DNA of 5,327 bases, taken from positions 1-5,327 of the forward strand of contig CAZDBA010000228.1 of assembly GCA_964503615.1 (NCBI GenBank), in the 5' to 3' direction. Numbering within the stretch: position 1 is the stretch's first letter; each line of letters starts with the position of its first letter. The stretch comes from CAZDBA01 sp964503615 (GTDB lineage Bacteria; Planctomycetota; Planctomycetia; Pirellulales; Pirellulaceae). The notes under the pieces are model-generated. The model saw nothing but the letters and a program-made list of their open reading frames with translations. It made no database searches and had not been told where the DNA came from. Positions 5,252 through 5,327 of this stretch are shown piece by piece. Made by a program: the position numbers and the translations under genes.

Positions 5252-5327
5252 GTTGGCCGCTCCGCTGCAATGGCTTGCAACATTCCTTGCGCCTTGGTCC
5301 ATGTTTCCTGATACTCCAGCTCCGGAA
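5248..5327 (-). CDS. trpE: Anthranilate synthase / aminodeoxychorismate synthase large subunit (TrpE/PabB type), C-terminal end only
   Basis: Only the last 25 codons are visible, running in from the right edge and ending at TGA (5250-5248). They read PELEYQETW..KAQGMLQAI and a short tail, matching the EY-x-ET-x-x-KA-x-x-x-L-x-AI helix that ends chorismate-binding enzymes of the TrpE/PabB family, after the ADSDP/DSVP motif. The stop overlaps the trpG start codon, the usual large-subunit/small-subunit arrangement, which supports both calls. Catalytic residues are off-window, so anthranilate synthase (tryptophan) and aminodeoxychorismate synthase (folate) cannot be told apart; I lean to TrpE. 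Confidence 0.75.
   Translation of the reverse strand, partial: PELEYQETWTKAQGMLQAIAAERPT

Noticed and set aside
1..5327. CRISPR array, insertion sequence, tRNA or rRNA
   Set aside because: No regularly spaced direct repeats, no transposase-like frame with terminal inverted repeats, and no cloverleaf or rRNA-like sequence were seen on either strand.

Overview
The window looks like ordinary chromosomal DNA of a Planctomycetota bacterium, probably of the Pirellulales group. This is an inference from three things: the gene mix (a Tat-type glycosylasparaginase, a QE-type CPBP protease and a mycobacterial-type cyclopropane synthase), the middling base composition, and a palindromic intergenic element of a kind I recall from planctomycete genomes. 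No database search was possible. I see no transposase, phage gene, CRISPR array, tRNA or rRNA, and no stretch longer than 300 bases without a gene.

Layout, read from the right end because most genes are on the minus strand. The last 25 codons of a chorismate-using synthase large subunit (TrpE/PabB type) overlap the start of its glutamine amidotransferase partner trpG by an ATGA junction. After 69 bases comes pdxJ (pyridoxine 5'-phosphate synthase). A 217-base gap with strong fold-back potential follows, then dapA (4-hydroxy-tetrahydrodipicolinate synthase). These four form a leftward biosynthetic block for aromatic amino acid or folate precursor, vitamin B6, and lysine/diaminopimelate.

The only plus-strand gene comes next: a small CPBP-family intramembrane protease, convergent with dapA, with a consensus TATAAT -10 element just upstream. 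It diverges from a Tat-exported, self-processing N4-(beta-N-acetylglucosaminyl)-L-asparaginase on the minus strand, whose leader region holds a terminator-like hairpin. The left end carries the N-terminal 201 codons of a SAM-dependent cyclopropane-fatty-acid/mycolic-acid synthase family methyltransferase, cut by the window edge. A palindromic intergenic element lies between the last two genes.

The genes are recognisable families with their key residues intact, so I do not see a new multi-gene system. The signals most worth a second look are non-coding: a 92-base nested fold-back between pdxJ and dapA, the minus-strand terminator upstream of the asparaginase gene, the palindromic element at 710-774, and a five-codon mini-ORF that ends on the protease start codon.
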